In this document: in pieces, positions 6,346 to 8,376 of the stretch
How positions within the stretch are numbered: position 1 is the first letter of the stretch
Layout of the letters: each line of letters begins with the position of its first letter
Origin: an uncultured bacterium
GTDB lineage: Bacteria; Patescibacteria; JAEDAM01; Absconditabacterales; Absconditicoccaceae
NCBI GenBank assembly: GCA_937950065.1
Contig: CALFEN010000224.1
Coordinates: 1-8,376 of the forward strand
Direction of reading: 5' to 3'
Length of the DNA stretch: 8,376 nucleotides
Notes under the pieces: model-generated
What the model saw: the letters and a program-made list of their open reading frames with translations, nothing else
Told to the model about the DNA's origin: nothing
Databases searched by the model: none
Translations under genes and position numbers: made by a program

Positions 6346-8376
6346 CTATTTTATTTCAAATAATTCTCCTGCTGTCCTGCCAAATACTTCGTTATTATAA
6401 AATTCATACATCATAGTAGGTTTAATATTGTAACTACCAGCGTGCGTCAACCTTATAATATAAGAGTAAGAATATATACCACTATCCAAAGTATTTCTAT
6501 AGGCAAATAATCTATCAGTTCTATATTCCACTTTTGGGAAATAAAGCATATTCTGTGTCTTTATAAAATCTTTGGCTTGAGAAGATTCTGTGTTTAAATT
6601 TACATTAACCAGCTCCGAACCAGAAGGGACATATCATTCCAAAACAATCTGATCTCTAGGCTCATTAGTTATAATTTTATTGTAGACTATCACAAGCTGT
6701 CAGACTGATCCTGAAGTAATAGGATTTAAATATTCTATTACTTCTTTTGGATACTGCAGCTGATCAAAGGTTATTTTTCATTCGAGATATTGATACCGTT
6801 CAGCCTCTTTAATTTTCAAAACCTTATTATATTCATTGAAATCATAATAATGCCTGATAATAGCAAATCATTCATCTCTAGGCTGCAAATCCTGAATAGG
6901 AAGATAATAACTTAATGTCAAATCATAATAAATATTTCCTGTCCCACTCTTCTGTACGTTAAAGATGTTATTTGCCTGTAAATTATTTATTGCAAGATTT
7001 TTGCTAAAATTCTCAAGCTTATTTGTATCGTCTATCTTTTGGTCTGCAATTAATTGATCATTTAAATTTATTTTTGCCAACAAATCTACACCATTGAGTT
7101 CGCCGGAAGCGTTTAGATAACTTGTAAGTGCATTTATCAAAACAATATTATCTTGAGTAGTTCCAAAACTTCCATTTTGTTTTTGAGACATTATTCGTCT
7201 AATACAGTTATCTATGATAGGTTCAATATCTTTAAAATTATCCAGTCATACTTCAGAAACAGCCTGAATAAATCTAGAAGTATTTTGAATTCTCGAATAA
7301 CTATCTGATTTTCATATAAATGCTCATTTAGGATTATATACAAGCTGTTCATTTATTACTTTGTTTACATTCTCTATTGCTTGCTTTTTGAGATCATCTT
7401 TTTCGGACTGTGACAATGCAGTAAGCTTTATAAGTTTTGCTATCACAAGGGTTTTTATCGATAAAGTAGAATTATCTTCCTGTGGCAGACTTATAAGCTT
7501 TCGCATCTTATAAGCTTCGTAATCATTTGCATTATAAGTTAGCAAAGAATCTATCGCTTGTAGTCTTAAATTTTCAGGATATCTACAACTATTACCTGTA
7601 CTAGGAATACATCATTCAATCTGATTCTTATAAAATCTTGTTTTGAGGTATTTCACAGTATTATTGTAGCTACTTTCATCTATTGTATAACCAATATCTC
7701 TAATTTTTGACACAGAGGAAAGAATATATGATGTCAATCCAAAGTCAGAATAATTAGCAAAATCCATATATTTTATATCATACCAATAAACAAATCATCC
7801 ATCAGGATTTTGGAATTTTTTAATTTCTATAAGATAATCCTTGAGTATATCATCTATAGATTTTTTAGCATATCATTCATCATTACTTATCCAATATGAT
7901 ATAAACTTATTTTTGAGATCAGATGGAACTTTTGCAGCATCATAAAGTTTTTTGATATAGACATTTGGCATCACTACTGAAGTCTTTTGCTCTGCACAAC
8001 CATAAGGATAATTATTCAAGTAATCTATGCCATCAAGTAATGAAGTCATCAAAGTTGCACCAAACGTAATTTTAAGATTTCAAACATTTTTTAGTAAACT
8101 AGATAAATCTATATGTTCATCAAAAGAAACGTTATCTGTCTTTCCTACAGTTGCAACAGTTTCAGGAACAGAAGTCTCTTTTATCTGCAAAAACTTCTCT
8201 ATTTCATCTTCATCATTAGTAGCAGTATTTGTGGCTTTGATATCTATTCTAGAAAAGATATTATCCTTATTTCAAGATACTCATATATCATTTATTGTTA
8301 TTTCAAAAGGCACTGTCTGTTGATCTCAATTTTTGATAAATACTTTTTTATTAGGATCTTTTATATTTAAATTATC
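6346..8376 (-). CDS. Bacterial alpha-2-macroglobulin, C-terminal part (5' end outside window)
   Basis: One open frame runs from the right edge to a TAG at 6346, giving the last 676 residues; the start lies beyond 8376. Bacterial alpha-2-macroglobulins are large surface or periplasmic proteins that trap attacking proteases through a reactive thioester. The motif YPYGCAEQ is intact (Cys127 and Gln130 of this fragment; CAEQ codons at 7987-7998), so the thioester can form. The alpha/alpha-toroid thioester domain follows, with FQNPDGGFVYW and MSQKQNGSFGTTQDN repeats of the 'DGGF/GsfgTT' type. The C-terminal receptor-like domain ends in RLTHAGSYNIKP and NNEVFGRTAGELFEIK, as in the family. Fourteen TGA codons read as Gly; one forms part of DGGF. 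A CGA (7195-7197) occupies the family's conserved Trp position just before IMSQ. Likely full length is over 1,500 residues with a lipoprotein or signal-anchor start, which cannot be checked here. Confidence 0.9.

Overview
This A+T-rich window reads sensibly only if UGA is translated as glycine (the code of Absconditabacteria/SR1 and Gracilibacteria). With TAA and TAG as the only stops, nearly the whole window resolves into ten genes, nine complete and one running off the right edge. They hold about 90 in-frame TGA codons, many at invariant glycines (Nudix box, GT9 'GD' motif, YqgF motif, 'DGGF' of the macroglobulin). A second departure from the standard code is likely: CGA and CGG fall where related proteins carry tryptophan, while recognisable arginines are all AGA/AGG and no CGT/CGC codon was seen in any assigned gene. 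CGA/CGG = Trp has been reported for some Absconditabacteria, so the source is best explained as a member of that candidate phylum (Patescibacteria/CPR). This assignment is inference from the code and gene style.

Layout. At 71-1079 a small membrane-anchored exported protein (paralog 1) is followed by a Nudix hydrolase on the + strand. They converge with a minus-strand cysteine-containing membrane-anchored protein of unknown function (1140-1499). A tRNA-Thr(GGU) at 1577-1649 is followed by a CYTH-domain protein (1695-2195). Paralog 2 of the exported family (2304-2762) and the next gene, ruvX, each have a copy of the same promoter-like element. An apparent operon follows: ruvX (2848-3243), a GT9/heptosyltransferase-like glycosyltransferase (3254-4399) and a sigma-70 region 4 plus HARE-domain regulator (4419-5504), closed by a hairpin terminator. 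Paralog 3 (5803-6291) follows a 250-base gap. It converges, across a bidirectional terminator, on the C-terminal 676 residues of a bacterial alpha-2-macroglobulin with an intact CAEQ thioester motif (6346-8376, minus strand, start outside the window).

How the genes fit together. Most products belong to the cell surface (three paralogous exported proteins, cysteine-containing protein, glycosyltransferase, macroglobulin) or to nucleotide and nucleic-acid housekeeping (Nudix, CYTH, RuvX, sigma-like regulator, tRNA). No mobile element, CRISPR array or defence island is visible. No start codon has a Shine-Dalgarno sequence; leaders are almost pure A/T. The most interesting signals are the double codon reassignment, the dispersed exported-protein family with a recurring promoter element, and the sigma region 4/HARE fusion.
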